A stretch of 64,000 bases of DNA from Candidatus Margulisiibacteriota bacterium (lineage in GTDB: Bacteria; Margulisbacteria; WOR-1; O2-12-FULL-45-9; XYB2-FULL-48-7). A program made the translations under genes and the position numbers. The notes below the pieces were generated by a model. That model saw only the letters and a list, made by a program, of their open reading frames with translations, was not told where the DNA came from and ran no database searches. The stretch covers positions 248,001 through 312,000 of the forward strand of contig JBAZTH010000001.1 in NCBI GenBank assembly GCA_041661965.1, read 5' to 3'. Of this stretch, positions 24,504-32,734 are shown piece by piece. Position 1 is the stretch's first letter. Each line of letters begins with the position of its first letter.

Positions 24504-25640
24504 ATGGCAAAGTTAGCGATATTAATTATTCTTATACTGATTGGAGGGACCGCGCAGGGGGCAAGCTCCAGCGCGAATTATAGGTTGACCGCCGAAGTAT
24601 TTGATTCCGGCGGATCCGTGGCAGGATCGTCATCATACGCTTTGCGGGGGAAAATTCGTGAAAGGGCGCTGCCCGTCAATATTGGGACTTCTTTTGCATT
24701 TAACGGAGGTTTTTTAAGGAGCGTTTATTTTTCCGCGCCGACCCCCCCCGCGCTGGCGCCGATCGTAATCTCAATTGCCCCGTCCAGTGGACTAAACAGC
24801 GGTCCGGTCAATATAACCGGCCTGGTCGGCGCCAATTTCCGATCGGGAGCGGCGGTTAAATTATCAAAGAGCGGGGAGTCCGACATAAATGCCGTTAATG
24901 TCGTAGTCGTGAATTCCGGGCAGATCACCTGCTCGTTTGATATTGCCGGCGCCGCCGCCGGCTTATGGAACGTATCCGTGATAAATCCTGACGGCGGATC
25001 AGGCTCGCTCCCTTCGGCGTTCACGATCGGTTTCCCCGCGCCGACCGTTGCTTCCATAACCCCTGCCCGCGGGACCAATGACGGGGTCGTTGAGATCATC
25101 GATCTGGCCGGCGGGAACTTCCGTTCAGGGGCGACGGTCAGCTTGTCGAAAGCGGGTCAAAGCGCGATCGCGGGTGAAAATGTCGTCGTTATTTCTTCCG
25201 CGAAGATAAACTGCCGGTTCAATCTTGCGGGAAAGGAGATCGGTATTTGGGACCTCTCCGTTACCAACGACGACGGTCAATTTGCCTCATTGCCTCTCGG
25301 GTTTAAAGTGGAAGCCGCGTCGATCGGCGTGGTCGGCACGGTCGTCAGTACCTCCAATCCTTTCAATCCCGCCGCCGGCCCGACCACTTTGAAGTATACT
25401 TTAACTAAAGACGCGGATATTACTTTGTATATTTACAATATCAGGGGCGAGCGGGTTTGGCAGCGGTTTTTTTCAGCCGGCACGGCTGGCGGCCAGGTCG
25501 GCGTCAACGAGATCAACTGGGACGGACTGACCGACTTTAAGAGCCTGGTCAGTTTCGGTGTTTACATTCTGGACGTGACTACGAAGGAGGATGGCAAGAT
25601 CAAGGGGTTGAGCCGGACGAAAATTGCCATAGTTAAATGA
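24504..25640 (+). CDS. Exported protein with two IPT/TIG-like repeats and a FlgD-like C-terminal domain
   Basis: 378 aa. A signal peptide (MAKLAILIILILIGGTAQGA) is followed by an SANYRLTAEVFDSGG motif, then two Ig-like repeats of about 85 residues, each with a GANFRSGAAVKLSKSG / GGNFRSGATVSLSKAG core. The C terminus (STSNPFNPAAGPTTLKYTL to DFKSLVSFGVYIL) is a FlgD-Ig-like domain of the kind used as a C-terminal sorting or anchoring module in many exported proteins. It overlaps the next start by four bases. Probably surface or periplasmic. Confidence 0.82.
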   Translation: MAKLAILIILILIGGTAQGASSSANYRLTAEVFDSGGSVAGSSSYALRGKIRERALPVNIGTSFAFNGGFLRSVYFSAPTPPALAPIVISIAPSSGLNSGPVNITGLVGANFRSGAAVKLSKSGESDINAVNVVVVNSGQITCSFDIAGAAAGLWNVSVINPDGGSGSLPSAFTIGFPAPTVASITPARGTNDGVVEIIDLAGGNFRSGATVSLSKAGQSAIAGENVVVISSAKINCRFNLAGKEIGIWDLSVTNDDGQFASLPLGFKVEAASIGVVGTVVSTSNPFNPAAGPTTLKYTLTKDADITLYIYNIRGERVWQRFFSAGTAGGQVGVNEINWDGLTDFKSLVSFGVYILDVTTKEDGKIKGLSRTKIAIVK

Positions 25641-26614
25641 AAAAAACAATTGTTTTATTGGCCATCTTATTTGTCGGCGGTCAATTTTCCCAGGCCGCGG
25701 TGATCGGCACCACGGACGATGCCTTGACCATCGGCGGCGGAGCCAGACCGATCGGGATGGGCCGCGCTTTTACCGCGATCGTTGACGATGCCGATGCTCC
25801 TTTCATCAATCCGGCCGGTTTGGCCGGTATCAAAGGGCCGCAGGCGATGTCGATGTACACTAACTTATTGGGGGAGGTTTATTATCAAGAGTTCAGCGGC
25901 GCGGTCCCGACGCCGAACGGCACTGTGGGGCTCGGTTATATTACGACCGGCGTGAACAATATTCCGACGACGCCGATCCCGACTGATTATTACGATTCGC
26001 TTTTTCTGGTTTCTTACTCGGTTCCCATCGCCAGGTTCTTTGATTACGGCAAAAATGTTTTTATCGGACTGAATTATAAAATATTCAACCGGGGATATAC
26101 CGGCGGGATCGGCCAGTTCGCGACCGGGACCAGCGCCGATGCCGGACTGCTTGTGATCGTCAATCCCAATCTTTCCTTGGGGCTGTGCCGGCAGAATATT
26201 TTGCCGGTTTCGATGGGCGGGGTGCTCCGTTTGGACGGCGGCGCCGAAGAGGCCCTGGCCGGAATAACCAAAGCGGGCGTCGCGATCAAACCAATCCCCC
26301 AGCCGAAGCTGACAGTGGCGGTGGATGTCGATCTGCCGGCCCAAAGCGCCAGGCCTTTAACCTCGCATCTTGGCCTGGAATGGAAAGAGAATAATTATCT
26401 GATGCTTCGGGCCGGGATCGATCAAAGCGTCGATCCGGGGACCGCGACCCAGACGAGCTGGAACCCATCCTTCGGCACTTCGTTGACCGTCGGAAATTTC
26501 CGTGTTGACTATGCCTATCACCAATACTATAATGACCCCGGCTTGGCGACAACCTACGTATCGATGTCATATACCGGCGAACCATGGTTCGCCCTTAAGG
26601 GGAGGGCCGAATAA
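25637..26614 (+). CDS. PorV/UPF0164-like outer-membrane protein
   Basis: 325 aa with a signal peptide (MKKTIVLLAILFVGGQFSQA). The mature N terminus GGGARPIGMGRAFTAIVDDADAPFINPAGLAG is the hallmark of the PorV/PorQ/UPF0164 barrel family related to FadL, and alternating beta strands run to the C-terminal RVDYAYHQYY. In Bacteroidetes PorV works with C-terminal-domain proteins; here the preceding gene ends in a FlgD-like C-terminal domain, which is suggestive, but no type IX core genes are present in the window. Confidence 0.83.
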   Translation: MKKTIVLLAILFVGGQFSQAAVIGTTDDALTIGGGARPIGMGRAFTAIVDDADAPFINPAGLAGIKGPQAMSMYTNLLGEVYYQEFSGAVPTPNGTVGLGYITTGVNNIPTTPIPTDYYDSLFLVSYSVPIARFFDYGKNVFIGLNYKIFNRGYTGGIGQFATGTSADAGLLVIVNPNLSLGLCRQNILPVSMGGVLRLDGGAEEALAGITKAGVAIKPIPQPKLTVAVDVDLPAQSARPLTSHLGLEWKENNYLMLRAGIDQSVDPGTATQTSWNPSFGTSLTVGNFRVDYAYHQYYNDPGLATTYVSMSYTGEPWFALKGRAE

Positions 26615-28150
26615 TTGAGGTGTAACCGGTCGATTTTTATTGCGCTTATTTTTTGCCTGCTTATTTTTGGGGTCAGCGCCCAAGTTTCAACGTCGGTCGA
26701 CCAAAAAGTTTATCTCCCGGGCGATTTTGTCCATGTGATTGTCGACGCGCCGGTCGATACGACCCAGATTTCAGCCGTTATGCCCGATGGGACCATCGTC
26801 AATCTGATCCAGGGACGGCGGGCCAATCTTTGGCGCGGCATTTGGCAGGTCCCGGTCGATTTCGGGAAGGGGACTTACCGGGCAAAATTAAGCGCCGTCG
26901 ATGTCAGGGGGAATATTTTTGACGGCGAAACCAATCCCTTCGCCATCGGAGAATTAGCGGTAATTGCCATCACCAGAAGAGTGACCCCGGAGATCGTTGA
27001 AAGACCGCCGCTGCGTGAAAAGATCGAGGTCAAAACCCAGCCGGCCGCCAAACAGCCCGGCGTGGAAGAGATCGTCAGTCGAATATTGAAGGTTATCCCG
27101 ATTGTCTCCGCCGAGCCGGCCCCCTCGCTGGAAAAAGAACAAAAAAAACAATTGATCGCAAAGAACCTGGGAACAGGCCGAGAATTGTTCGATCAGGGAA
27201 AATATCTTGAAGCCTCGGCGTATTTTAAGATCGTTCTTTATCTTGATCCCAAAAACGGCGAAGCGAACTTATATTTATTGCAAACAAAAGAATTCATGAA
27301 AACGCAGCAAACCGGCGCCGCCAGATTTTATATTTTGCTGGCTGTTATCGTTTCGATCGGCGGCGCGCTGATCGCTGCTATTGTTTACTATTTCGGGCGC
27401 ATGTTGTGGTGCCGTTTTCCCCGTTGGGCCGCCAAGCCGGCCGCGCCGGCCGCGGTTTCGGATCAAGAAACGATCCCTCTTTCGTTCGGCAAGCTCGGCT
27501 GGACAAAAAATCCGTTTACGCCCGGCGCTTCCAGTCAAATGTTTAATGAAAACAATGCCCTGGCCAGGCCGGGGTTGATTGGGTTTATCAAGGCTCGAAT
27601 TGAAGAAGCCGGAGGAAAAGGGCTTACTCCTTTTACCGATTCGGCGTTGGATAAGATATTTGAGCTCTCCAAAGGAAGGCCGAAAGAAGCGTTGAAGATT
27701 TGCGAATGGACGGTTGACCTGGCGATCCGGCGGAATAGCGGGCAGGTCACGGCCGAATCGGTCAAAGAATATGAAAAGATCGGCTTGAAAAGGATCTTGA
27801 TCGCCGATGACGATGAGATAGTGCGGATCAGCCTTGACGCGATTTTGAGATCGGGCGGCGGTTATGAGACCGACTTTGCCGTTGACGGCGAAGAAGCCGT
27901 AAAAAAGATAAAAAGCAGCCTTTACGGACTGGTTTTGCTGGATATCGACATGCCGAAAATGAACGGCTATGAAGTCTTGGAGCAGATCAGGCCAATATTG
28001 CCGACCTTGCCGGTCATTTTTGTTACGGGCAAAGGGACCCCGGCCCGAACGCTGGAAAGCCTTACAAAACAAAACCTGACCGGCTATATTGAAAAGCCTT
28101 TTACCCCGGAAAAAATACTCGATATTATTGCCAGGAATTTAAAAACCTAA
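26615..28150 (+). CDS. Membrane protein with exported domain, TPR, one helix and a cytoplasmic receiver domain
   Basis: 511 aa from a TTG directly after the previous stop, with SD AGGGGAGGG upstream. Order: signal peptide (1-23), Ig-like exported domain (24-115), linker, TPR-like helix pair with GRELFDQGKYLEASAYFKIV (175-225), transmembrane helix (about 233-258), a stretch resembling the lid of ExeA/Cdc6-type ATPases (GWTKNPFTPG to FELSKGRPKEALKICEWT) without Walker motifs, then a full receiver domain (393-511) with IADDDE, LLDIDMPKM and IEKPFTP. The receiver closely resembles the response regulator at 31188. Role unknown; perhaps membrane-anchored signal output. Confidence 0.78.
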   Translation: MRCNRSIFIALIFCLLIFGVSAQVSTSVDQKVYLPGDFVHVIVDAPVDTTQISAVMPDGTIVNLIQGRRANLWRGIWQVPVDFGKGTYRAKLSAVDVRGNIFDGETNPFAIGELAVIAITRRVTPEIVERPPLREKIEVKTQPAAKQPGVEEIVSRILKVIPIVSAEPAPSLEKEQKKQLIAKNLGTGRELFDQGKYLEASAYFKIVLYLDPKNGEANLYLLQTKEFMKTQQTGAARFYILLAVIVSIGGALIAAIVYYFGRMLWCRFPRWAAKPAAPAAVSDQETIPLSFGKLGWTKNPFTPGASSQMFNENNALARPGLIGFIKARIEEAGGKGLTPFTDSALDKIFELSKGRPKEALKICEWTVDLAIRRNSGQVTAESVKEYEKIGLKRILIADDDEIVRISLDAILRSGGGYETDFAVDGEEAVKKIKSSLYGLVLLDIDMPKMNGYEVLEQIRPILPTLPVIFVTGKGTPARTLESLTKQNLTGYIEKPFTPEKILDIIARNLKT

Positions 28151-28217
28151 AAGTGTTTTTTCAGCCTTTGCCGGTTTCGTTGATTTGTCGCCGCGGACGA
28201 ATCAAGGGGAGGACGAA

Positions 28218-28652
28218 ATGAGAAAAAAAATTATTATTTTATTGGTTTTGGCGATTACCGGCCAGGCTTCCTGGGCGATACATACCGCGGTCCTGGGCGG
28301 GGTGCGCGGCGGCGCGGCCTTTGGCCTGCAGCTGGAAGAAAATTTAACGAGGAACTTAAAATACCGCCTGGGGCTTGAGGCGACTACCGGCAATAATCCG
28401 CTGATCTTTTTTGGCGGCGGTAAAATCGGCCTGACCGAGATCGACCGTATGCCGCTTTCTCTAAGTTTGGGCTTGGTGGCCTATGCCGGGCAAAATTCCA
28501 GCCTGGGAGCGGCCGTTGCGCTTGTGCTGGATAGGGTTTTCTCGGTTGATCCTTTATTTATTGAAGTCGGGAGCGATGTTGGGGGGGAGGCCAGGTTGGT
28601 GGCTCAAATCGGCTACCGGATCCTGACGCCGCGTACCGAGAGCCTTCATTAA
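28218..28652 (+). CDS. Small exported protein, paralogue of the gene at 8546
   Basis: 144 aa from the ATG at 28218, which follows AGGGGAGGA. Signal peptide MRKKIIILLVLAITGQASWA. The mature part (VLGGVRGGAAFGL, GLEATTGNNPLIFFGGGKIGL, PLFIEVGSDVGG, AQIGYRI) parallels the 8546 protein along its whole length. Family not recognised; the beta-rich composition suggests an outer-membrane or periplasmic protein. Confidence 0.75.
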   Translation: MRKKIIILLVLAITGQASWAIHTAVLGGVRGGAAFGLQLEENLTRNLKYRLGLEATTGNNPLIFFGGGKIGLTEIDRMPLSLSLGLVAYAGQNSSLGAAVALVLDRVFSVDPLFIEVGSDVGGEARLVAQIGYRILTPRTESLH

Positions 28653-28686
28653 CCACCAGACTATTTTAACAACAGGGGTGAAAGCA

Positions 28687-31146
28687 ATGGAAAAGATCAG
28701 TTTCTCTATCTCCGGGATGACGTGTGCGTCCTGCGTCAGCGCGATCGAGAACGGATTAAGAAGCTTTAAAGGGGTTGTTTCCGCGAATGTTAACTACGCT
28801 TCCGAAAAAGCCTGGGTGGAATATGATCCGGCGGTAACGGACATCGCGGCGATTGAAAAAGTTATTGCGGCGACCGGTTACTCGGTTATAAAACCAAGCG
28901 CGGCGGCGGCGCCGGCGTCCGCAGGGAAAATCCTCCTGAAAGTGGTTGGGATGGACAATCCGCACTGTGTGGGAACGATTGGCGGGGCGGTGGGCAGTTT
29001 GCCGGGTATCTTATCAAAAGATTTGCGGGTAAATGAAAAAGCCGTTATTCAGTATGACCCGGCCAAGGTTTCTGTCCAACAGATAAAAGCGGTCATTACG
29101 GAGGCCGGCTATATCCCGATCGAAGAGGCGGACGTTACGGAAGATGTCGAGAAGCAAGCGCGGGAAAAAGAGATCAGAAATGTTTGGACCCGCTTTCTCG
29201 GCTCCCTGATCTTAAGCCTCCCCTTGTTTTACTACATGCTGATGGTTGCGGGCTTCCCAATGCCGGAATTCTTTATGAAGAACGGTCCCGCGATCGAACT
29301 TTTACTGACCACCCCGATCATGTTTTTTGGCAGCCTATTTTTCACGCGGGGCATTCTCTCCCTGGTAAAAACCAGGACCGCCAATATGGATACGCTGGTG
29401 GCAATCGGCGTCGGAGCGGCCTATCTCTACAGCTTATATGTCACAGTCGCGATCTGGCTGGGGAATAGCGCTTTCGGCGTCGCCGACCTTTATTACGAAG
29501 TGGCCGGCATACTGATCACCTTTATTCTGTTGGGCAAATACCTTGAAGCAGTGGCCAAAGGGAGAACTTCCGAAGCGATCAAAAAGTTGATCGGTTTGCA
29601 GGCCAAGACCGCCCTGGTAATCAGGGCCGGAAAAGAGGTCGAGATCAGGATCGAAGAGGTCCAGGTCGGCGACATAATTGTGGTCAAGCCAGGTGGGAAG
29701 ATCCCTGTTGACGGAACGGTGACCGACGGCCATTCGAGTGTCGATGAGTCGATGGTGACGGGAGAAAGCCTCCCGGTCGAAAAAAAGGCCGGCGATAAAG
29801 TTGTCGGGGCGACGATCAACAAAACCGGCTCCTTCAAGTTCAAGGCCGAGAAGATCGGGAAAGACACTTTCCTGGCCCAGGTAATAAAATTTGTCGAAGA
29901 AGCACAGGGGAGCAAGGCTCCGATCGAAGAGCTGGCCGACCGAATTTCCGCTTATTTTGTCCCGACGGTTGTTTTGATCGGCGCGGCTTCTTTTATTGTT
30001 TGGCTTTTGGCGGGGTTGGGGTTTGCCTTTGCCTTGACTACCTTTATTACCGTTCTGATAATCGCCTGTCCCTGCGCTCTTGGCCTGGCCACCCCGACGG
30101 CTGTCATGGTCGCTACCGGTCTGGGTGCGGAGCACGGCATCCTGATAAAAAATGCGGCCGCTCTGCAGAAAGCGGGTGGGTTAAAATGCGTCGTTTTTGA
30201 CAAAACGGGAACCTTAACTAAGGGTGAGCCGGAAGTGACGGACACGGTGCTTGCCGGCGGGGGGACCGAAAAGGAGATACTTTTTTACGCCGGTGTTGCT
30301 GAAAAGAAGTCGGAACATCCGTTGGCGGAAGCGATCCTGAAAAAAGCAAAAGAAAAGGGGGTCGAACTCCCCGATCCGCAAAAATTCAGTTCAATCTCCG
30401 GCAAAGGGGTTGAGATAACGCTTAATAACGAGATCATTTTACTCGGCAATCGCAAGCTTTTGACCGATAAGAATATCGCGGTCGCCGACCTTGAGCCTAA
30501 AATACAGGAACTGGAATCCCAAGGGAAAACAGTAATGATCGTCGCTAAAAACAATTCGGTCGTCGGCCTGATCGCTGTCGCGGATACCCTGAAGGAGCAT
30601 TCAAAGGCGGCGGTCAAAGAATTGCGTCGGAGCGGCATTGAGGTCGTGATGATGACCGGCGACAATAAAAGAACGGGTGAAGCGATCGCCAGGCAGGTGG
30701 GTATCGATAGGGTTTTGGCCGAGGTCCTGCCTCAAGATAAAGCGGAGAATATAAAAAAATTGCAGGCCGAAGGCAAGAAGGTGGCAATGGTCGGCGACGG
30801 CATTAATGACGCTCCCGCGCTCGCGCAGGCCGATATTGGGATCGCTCTTGGATCGGGGACTGATGTCGCCATCGAAACGGGGGAGATCGTGCTGGTGAAA
30901 GAAGACCTGCGCGATGTGGTCATGGCGATTGACTTAAGCGCCTATTCAATGAAAAAGATCAGGCAGAACCTTTTCTGGGCGTTCATTTATAACGTGCTGG
31001 GCTTACCCATCGCGGCCGGGATCTTGTATCCTTTTACCGGTTTTCTTTTGAATCCGATAATCGCCGGCGCGGCCATGGCCTTCAGCTCGGTTTCAGTGGT
31101 GACAAACTCGCTTTTGATGCGGCGGTTTAAACCGAGGATCAATTAA
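28687..31146 (+). CDS. copA: Copper-type P1B ATPase (CopA-like)
   Basis: 819 aa. The first HMA domain has GMTCASC (residues 11-17). The second (about 80-145) reads GMDNPHC, so the first metal cysteine is replaced. The membrane metal site IACPCALGLATPT, phosphorylation motif DKTGTLTKGEPE, SEHPLAEAI nucleotide-site segment, TGDNKRTGEAIA, and GDGINDAPALAQAD are all present, with a final N and SS motif pair in the last helices typical of Cu(I) exporters. The ATG at 28687 is chosen over an upstream in-frame GTG because AGGGGTG lies six bases before it. Confidence 0.93.
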   Translation: MEKISFSISGMTCASCVSAIENGLRSFKGVVSANVNYASEKAWVEYDPAVTDIAAIEKVIAATGYSVIKPSAAAAPASAGKILLKVVGMDNPHCVGTIGGAVGSLPGILSKDLRVNEKAVIQYDPAKVSVQQIKAVITEAGYIPIEEADVTEDVEKQAREKEIRNVWTRFLGSLILSLPLFYYMLMVAGFPMPEFFMKNGPAIELLLTTPIMFFGSLFFTRGILSLVKTRTANMDTLVAIGVGAAYLYSLYVTVAIWLGNSAFGVADLYYEVAGILITFILLGKYLEAVAKGRTSEAIKKLIGLQAKTALVIRAGKEVEIRIEEVQVGDIIVVKPGGKIPVDGTVTDGHSSVDESMVTGESLPVEKKAGDKVVGATINKTGSFKFKAEKIGKDTFLAQVIKFVEEAQGSKAPIEELADRISAYFVPTVVLIGAASFIVWLLAGLGFAFALTTFITVLIIACPCALGLATPTAVMVATGLGAEHGILIKNAAALQKAGGLKCVVFDKTGTLTKGEPEVTDTVLAGGGTEKEILFYAGVAEKKSEHPLAEAILKKAKEKGVELPDPQKFSSISGKGVEITLNNEIILLGNRKLLTDKNIAVADLEPKIQELESQGKTVMIVAKNNSVVGLIAVADTLKEHSKAAVKELRRSGIEVVMMTGDNKRTGEAIARQVGIDRVLAEVLPQDKAENIKKLQAEGKKVAMVGDGINDAPALAQADIGIALGSGTDVAIETGEIVLVKEDLRDVVMAIDLSAYSMKKIRQNLFWAFIYNVLGLPIAAGILYPFTGFLLNPIIAGAAMAFSSVSVVTNSLLMRRFKPRIN

Positions 31147-31187
31147 AAGAAGCTGCGCAAACCAAGTTGATCGGTCAGACTTAGCAA

Positions 31188-31556
31188 TTACCCCTTTTTT
31201 CTGGTTGCTTTAATGACCACATCCAGCACCTCGTTCGGAGTAAAAGGCTTTTCGATAAAACCGCTCAACCCGTTTTTGGCGATCGACGCGACGACCTTCT
31301 TAACGTCGGCTTTGCCGGTAATAAAGATTACCGGCAGGTCGGGATGGATCACTCTGGCTTGGGCCAGCACGTCGTAGCCGCTGATCTTGGGCATCTCGAG
31401 ATCGAGCAGGACGGCGTCGTAAAAGGCGGTTTTAATTTTATTGACGGCTTCTTCCCCGTCATAAGCGAAATCGGCCTCGAAACCACCGGCTTTTTTCAGG
31501 ATTTCCTCAAGCGATGTCCTCACGATCTCCTCGTCGTCGGCAATTAATATTTTCAT
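31188..31556 (-). CDS. Single-domain response regulator
   Basis: 122 aa, receiver domain only. ADDEE acidic pocket, phosphoacceptor aspartate in VLLDLEMPKISGYDVL, threonine in FITGKAD and lysine in FIEKPFTP. No output domain, so it probably relays phosphate or acts by protein contact. Start ATG at 31556 has GAGGTGG upstream. It is the last gene of the seven-gene signalling operon. Its sequence is strikingly close to the receiver of the membrane protein at 26615. Confidence 0.9.
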   Translation of the reverse strand: MKILIADDEEIVRTSLEEILKKAGGFEADFAYDGEEAVNKIKTAFYDAVLLDLEMPKISGYDVLAQARVIHPDLPVIFITGKADVKKVVASIAKNGLSGFIEKPFTPNEVLDVVIKATRKKG

Positions 31557-31593
31557 AAGCCACCTCTTTATCCAATATTTTATATGTTTATTG

Positions 31594-32262
31594 CTATTGA
31601 GGCAAGCCCTGCCTGCCGGCAGGCAGGGAGAAATAGAATCGGGCGCCTTCGACGCCGATCCGGCCGCCCTGTGCCCCCAGGGCAAGTTTGCAAAAATAGA
31701 GGCCCAGGCCGGCGCTGGTTTTTAATTTTAATTCCGGATGTTCGGCCCGAAAGTCCTTGTCAAATACTTTTGACGCGTAGGCCTGCGGGATGCCGTCGCC
31801 GGCGGTCGTTATTTCGAACAGCGCGCCGTCCTTTTCTTTTTTAATGTTAAACGATACCTGTCCTCCGCGATCGACTTGCTTGACGGCGTTTAGCAGCAGG
31901 TCCTCTATTGCCATCAAGGTGAGCTCTTTGTCGGCCCTCACGGTCAGATTGTTATCGATAGCGACGGCAATTGTCTTGTCCTCTTTTCCCGCCAGTTGCC
32001 GGATCCAGACCAGTTCTTTCTCGAATTCCCGGGCCGGGAATGAAGTTTTGTTAATGATAAGCTCGCCCTGCTCCGCGTTGTTAATAGAGCTTAGTTCCAT
32101 CAGGAGCAGGGCGAGCTTTCTTGCGCTGAAATCGATATTGATCAGATATTTTTGCTGTTCCTCGCTGATTGGCCCGAGCGTGCCGTCCAGGAACAGTCCG
32201 ATCGAGCCGGTGATGCCGGAGAGAGGATTTTTAAGGTCGTGCAGGATCAGATCGTCAAGCAT
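31594..32262 (-). CDS. Small histidine kinase without sensor domain
   Basis: 222 aa. It begins directly with the dimerisation/phosphoacceptor box (LILHDLKNPLSGITGSIG) and continues into an ATPase domain with LTLMAIEDLLLNAVKQVDRGG (N box), FEITTAGDGIPQAY (degenerate G1, with A replacing D) and KTSAGLGLYFCKLA (G2). The usual C-terminal FYFSLP is followed by AGRQGLPQ, encoded by a perfect 22-bp palindrome. It overlaps the upstream response regulator by eight bases and may be activated by a partner carrying the sensor. Confidence 0.85.
   Translation of the reverse strand: MLDDLILHDLKNPLSGITGSIGLFLDGTLGPISEEQQKYLINIDFSARKLALLLMELSSINNAEQGELIINKTSFPAREFEKELVWIRQLAGKEDKTIAVAIDNNLTVRADKELTLMAIEDLLLNAVKQVDRGGQVSFNIKKEKDGALFEITTAGDGIPQAYASKVFDKDFRAEHPELKLKTSAGLGLYFCKLALGAQGGRIGVEGARFYFSLPAGRQGLPQ
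31607..31628. repeat. 22-bp perfect palindrome inside the kinase C terminus
   Basis: CCCTGCCTGCC joined to GGCAGGCAGGG with no loop. In the kinase reading frame it encodes the LPAGRQG peptide appended right after the conserved FYFSLP. The insertion kept the reading frame open and added a short tail before the stop. Confidence 0.75.
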
Positions 32263-32632
32263 TTTTTTTCTCTAGGGCGGCCTTGATCTTGGCCATCATG
32301 ACGGTAGGCTCGAACGGCTTCAGGATATAATCGGCGGCGCCGGCCGCTTTGATCTTGGCCAGGGTCTGGGGCAGGGTGCTGGCGGTGAGAATGATCACCG
32401 GAATGAGGGCGGTTCCCTCCGAACTTTTCAATTCCTTGATGACCTGGTAGCCGTCTTTTTTTGGCATCCAGATGTCAAGGATGATCAGGTCGGGATGTCC
32501 GGCGCGGGCTTTCTGCAGGCCCTCTTCGCCGTCGTAGGCCGACTCCACCTCGTAGCCGCCGGCTTTGGCCAGCCGGAAGGCGAGCATTTCGACAAATTCT
32601 GTTTCGTCGTCAACGAGCAGTATTTTAGCCAT
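32255..32632 (-). CDS. Single-domain response regulator
   Basis: 125 aa receiver: LLVDDET, phosphoacceptor in LIILDIWMPKKDGYQVI, IILTAST and YILKPFEP. No DNA-binding output. The ATG at 32632 lies 13 bases after the intended stop of the large kinase (32646) and the end overlaps the small kinase by eight bases, so all belong to one transcript. SD AGGAGAGG is visible just upstream. It is a good candidate partner for the 902-residue kinase. Confidence 0.9.
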   Translation of the reverse strand: MAKILLVDDETEFVEMLAFRLAKAGGYEVESAYDGEEGLQKARAGHPDLIILDIWMPKKDGYQVIKELKSSEGTALIPVIILTASTLPQTLAKIKAAGAADYILKPFEPTVMMAKIKAALEKKNA

Positions 32633-32734
32633 TTTGCCTCTCCTTTTAAGCGGGATTTTTCGGGAGCGTGAAAGTGAATTTTGACCCGACGTTCTCCTGC
32701 GATTCGACCTGGATCCGCCCGCCATGGAGCTCGA

